Assembly: GCA_036525295.1 (NCBI GenBank)
Contig: DATDAQ010000042.1
Location: 1 to 22,176 of the forward strand
Source: VRUE01 sp036525295
GTDB lineage: Bacteria > Actinomycetota > Thermoleophilia > Solirubrobacterales > 70-9
Direction of reading: 5' to 3'
Length of the DNA: 22,176 bases
The position numbers and the translations under genes were made by a program. Of this stretch, positions 20,568-22,176 are shown piece after piece (position 1 is the stretch's first letter; each line of letters starts with the position of its first letter). The notes beneath the pieces are model-generated. The model was not told the DNA's origin. It saw only the letters and a list, made by a program, of their open reading frames with translations, and made no database searches.

Positions 20568-22118
20568 GTGACTGAGCCGAGGCAGGAGGGACTCGACATC
20601 CGTCAGTGGGGCCGCCTGGTCTGGCGCCGCAAGTGGCTCCTGCTCGCGATCGTGATCGTCATCCCCGTCGCCGTCTACGTGGGGTCCTCGCTGCTGCCGA
20701 AGACCTACCAGTCGCAGGCGACGATCAACGTCCAGGCGACCGCCGGCGCGTCGACGCTGTTCTCGAACGTCAGCTCCAAATCCGACACGGACGAAGTGCA
20801 GACGCTGATCGGAACGACCGTGGTGGGCCGGCGAGCGGCTCGCATCCTGGGGCTGCCGCCCTCCGACGCGAAGGAGCTCCTCACTCACGTTTCCGTGGCC
20901 GCGACCAACCCCGCCGAAACCGACAGCAACTTCCTAACGATCACCGCACAGGACTCGAACGCGGCGATGGCTGCGGCGATCGCCAACGCCTTCGCACGAG
21001 CCGTCGCCCAAGCCAGGACGTTCAACGCGATCCGCAACATCGACCGCACGATCGGGACGCTGGAGGCACAGCAGAAATCCAGCACCGACGAATCCTCCCA
21101 GGAAGCGATCGCCGCCCAGCTGCAGGAACTGCGCGGCCTGCGGGCAACCCAGGCCGGGACGACGTCGATCGTCGAAGTCGCGACGCCGGCGGCGACGCCG
21201 ATCTCTCCGCAACCGAGGCGCAACACGGCGATCGCGGTGATCCTCTCGCTGCTGATCGCCGCCGCGCTGGCGCCACTGCTCGACCGCCTCGACCGCCGCA
21301 TCCGCGAACCGGGCGAAATGGAGGAGCTGCTCGACGCGCCCGTGCTGGCGATGATCCCCGACGACGCCTTCCCCGGTCACCCGCCGGGCCTGCACGTGCG
21401 CGAGTCCTTCCAGACGCTGCGCGCCAGCCTCACCTACTTCAACGTCGACCGCTCGCTCTCGACCCTGGTCGTCGCCAGCCCGATCCAGCAGGACGGCAAG
21501 ACGACGGTCGCCGTCAACCTCGCCCTCGCCTACGCCCTCGACGAACGCGACGTCGTCCTCATCGACGGGGACCTGCGCCGCCCCCAGGTGGCGACCCGCC
21601 TGGGCAAGGAGGTCGAGTTCGGGCTCGACTCGGTGCTGGTTGGCGAGAGGACGCTGGAGGAGACGCTCGTCAACGTCGACGCGGGTGCCGGGCGCCTGCG
21701 CGTCCTCCCCGGAGCCGCGCCGCCGCCGAACCCCGCCGTGATGCTCGGCTCGCAACGGATGCGCTCGCTGCTCGCCGAACTCTCCGAGCAGGTCGACATG
21801 GTTGTGATCGACACCCCCGGGCTACTCGCTGTCAGCGACGCGATCCCGCTCTTCAGCCAAGTCGCCGGCAACGTGATCGTCTCGCGCCTGAACAAAACGC
21901 CGAAGGACGCGGTGCTCCGTGCCAAACAGGTGATCAACTCCGCCGGCGGGACCGTGCTGGGCAGCGTCGTCACCGGCGCCCATGCCGGGGGGATCTACGG
22001 GTACTACGGCTATTACGGGTACTACGGCGCCCAGAACGACCGCGACAAAGCCGAGTCCGGGCAGGGCGGCGGCCGCCTGCGCAGTCTCGTCCGCCGCGGC
22101 GGCTCAGACGACTCGTAG
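20568..22118 (+). CDS. Wzz-type chain-length regulator fused to a BY-family tyrosine kinase
   Basis: The 516-residue protein combines a Wzz/capsule co-polymerase domain with a bacterial tyrosine autokinase. Residues ~9-45 contain the first membrane helix (WLLLAIVIVIPVAVYVGSSL). An extracytoplasmic segment with a weak coiled coil follows to ~215. The second helix (IAVILSLLIAAALAPLLD) is preceded by the Pro-rich PATPISPQP typical of Wzz. The kinase has Walker A as QQDGKTT (Lys311), a variant of the usual 'GEGKS/T', Walker A' VLIDGDLRRP (~330-339) and Walker B MVVIDTPG (~410-417). A Tyr-rich tail (GYYGYYGYYG) is the autophosphorylation cluster. It would control export and chain length of the polysaccharide. 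I preferred GTG 20568 because TATAAT lies upstream; GTG 20538 gives 526 residues. A third hairpin repeat follows the stop. Confidence 0.92.
   Translation: MTEPRQEGLDIRQWGRLVWRRKWLLLAIVIVIPVAVYVGSSLLPKTYQSQATINVQATAGASTLFSNVSSKSDTDEVQTLIGTTVVGRRAARILGLPPSDAKELLTHVSVAATNPAETDSNFLTITAQDSNAAMAAAIANAFARAVAQARTFNAIRNIDRTIGTLEAQQKSSTDESSQEAIAAQLQELRGLRATQAGTTSIVEVATPAATPISPQPRRNTAIAVILSLLIAAALAPLLDRLDRRIREPGEMEELLDAPVLAMIPDDAFPGHPPGLHVRESFQTLRASLTYFNVDRSLSTLVVASPIQQDGKTTVAVNLALAYALDERDVVLIDGDLRRPQVATRLGKEVEFGLDSVLVGERTLEETLVNVDAGAGRLRVLPGAAPPPNPAVMLGSQRMRSLLAELSEQVDMVVIDTPGLLAVSDAIPLFSQVAGNVIVSRLNKTPKDAVLRAKQVINSAGGTVLGSVVTGAHAGGIYGYYGYYGYYGAQNDRDKAESGQGGGRLRSLVRRGGSDDS
21999..22025 (+). repeat. 9-nt tandem repeat encoding the tyrosine cluster
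   Basis: Three units of GGS-TAY-TAC encode Gly-Tyr-Tyr repeats, giving seven Tyr residues in 21996-22028. Such a short tandem array can change unit number by slippage in frame, altering the number of phosphorylatable tyrosines. Confidence 0.8.
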
Positions 22119-22131
22119 CTCTATCTCCGGA

Positions 22132-22176
22132 GGGCCATCGGGGGTCCCTCCCCCAGGCCGCTTCGCGGGAGTTCCT
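22132..22176. repeat. Palindromic hairpin repeat, copy 3, cut by the window end
   Basis: A left arm (22132-22157, one base longer than in the other copies) is followed by the loop ccgcttcgcgggagtt at 22158-22173, identical to copy 1, and the first three bases of the right arm (CCT). It starts 13 nt after the Wzz/kinase stop. The rest lies outside the window. Confidence 0.85.

Noticed and set aside
19264..20571. Long plus-strand open frame (435 codons) opposite the membrane protein gene
   Set aside because: Low-complexity charged composition and antisense to a strongly hydrophobic, structured ORF.
11890..22176. The three hairpins considered as a CRISPR array or as transposon ends
   Set aside because: Copies are kilobases apart, in both orientations, without regularly spaced spacers, cas genes, transposase or obvious target-site duplications in the window.

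Overview
The window is GC-rich, densely packed DNA carrying an envelope-polysaccharide locus centred on nonulosonic acid (sialic-acid-like sugar) synthesis. High GC, GTG starts, short A/T-containing -10 hexamers placed almost on top of start codons, and a secreted PD40 beta-propeller with a Lys-rich Ig-like tail suggest an actinobacterium, possibly of the Thermoleophilia/Solirubrobacterales. That placement is inference from style, not from a marker gene. No rRNA, tRNA, CRISPR array or insertion sequence was recognised, and no gene-free stretch exceeds about 130 bases.

Layout. (1) 1-3137, plus strand: the C-terminal end of a sulfotransferase-like protein, two GT4 glycosyltransferases and a zinc-ribbon methyltransferase, tightly spaced or overlapping. 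(2) 3189-3707: a small DUF4258/DUF2283 pair resembling a toxin-antitoxin module; the first gene is frameshifted in a C run. (3) 7920 down to 3730, minus strand: four coupled genes for a Gfo/Idh/MocA oxidoreductase, a divergent NeuB/SpsE-like synthase, an SpsF-like cytidylyltransferase and a Wzx-type flippase. (4) 7986-11886, plus strand, divergent from block 3: a GT-B-like glycosyltransferase candidate, an aldo/keto reductase, a second Gfo/Idh/MocA protein and a phytanoyl-CoA-dioxygenase-like protein. (5) 13003-11987 minus (PseB) and 13052-18034 plus (PseC, PseI, PseG, a secreted PD40 protein, a PseH-like acetyltransferase): nearly the whole pseudaminic acid pathway. (6) 18163-22118: a complete sulfotransferase, a polytopic membrane protein (Wzy/GT-C candidate) and a Wzz/tyrosine-kinase fusion.

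How it may work together. PseB, PseC, PseH, PseG and PseI would convert UDP-GlcNAc to pseudaminic acid. No classical PseF is visible, so the SpsF-like cytidylyltransferase is the local candidate for CMP activation of this sugar, of the product of the second synthase, or of both. Glycosyltransferases, methyltransferase, dioxygenase and sulfotransferases would build and decorate a repeat unit, and Wzx, the Wzy-like protein and the Wzz/BY-kinase would export and polymerise it.

Most notable observations: a family of long perfect hairpins with a constant 16-nt loop and covarying arms (11890-11955, 18035-18100, and a copy cut by the window end at 22132-22176); a probable CTG start for PseG; a one-base C-run frameshift in the DUF4258 gene; recurrent near-leaderless promoter geometry at transcription-unit heads; and two different NeuB-type synthases in one locus.
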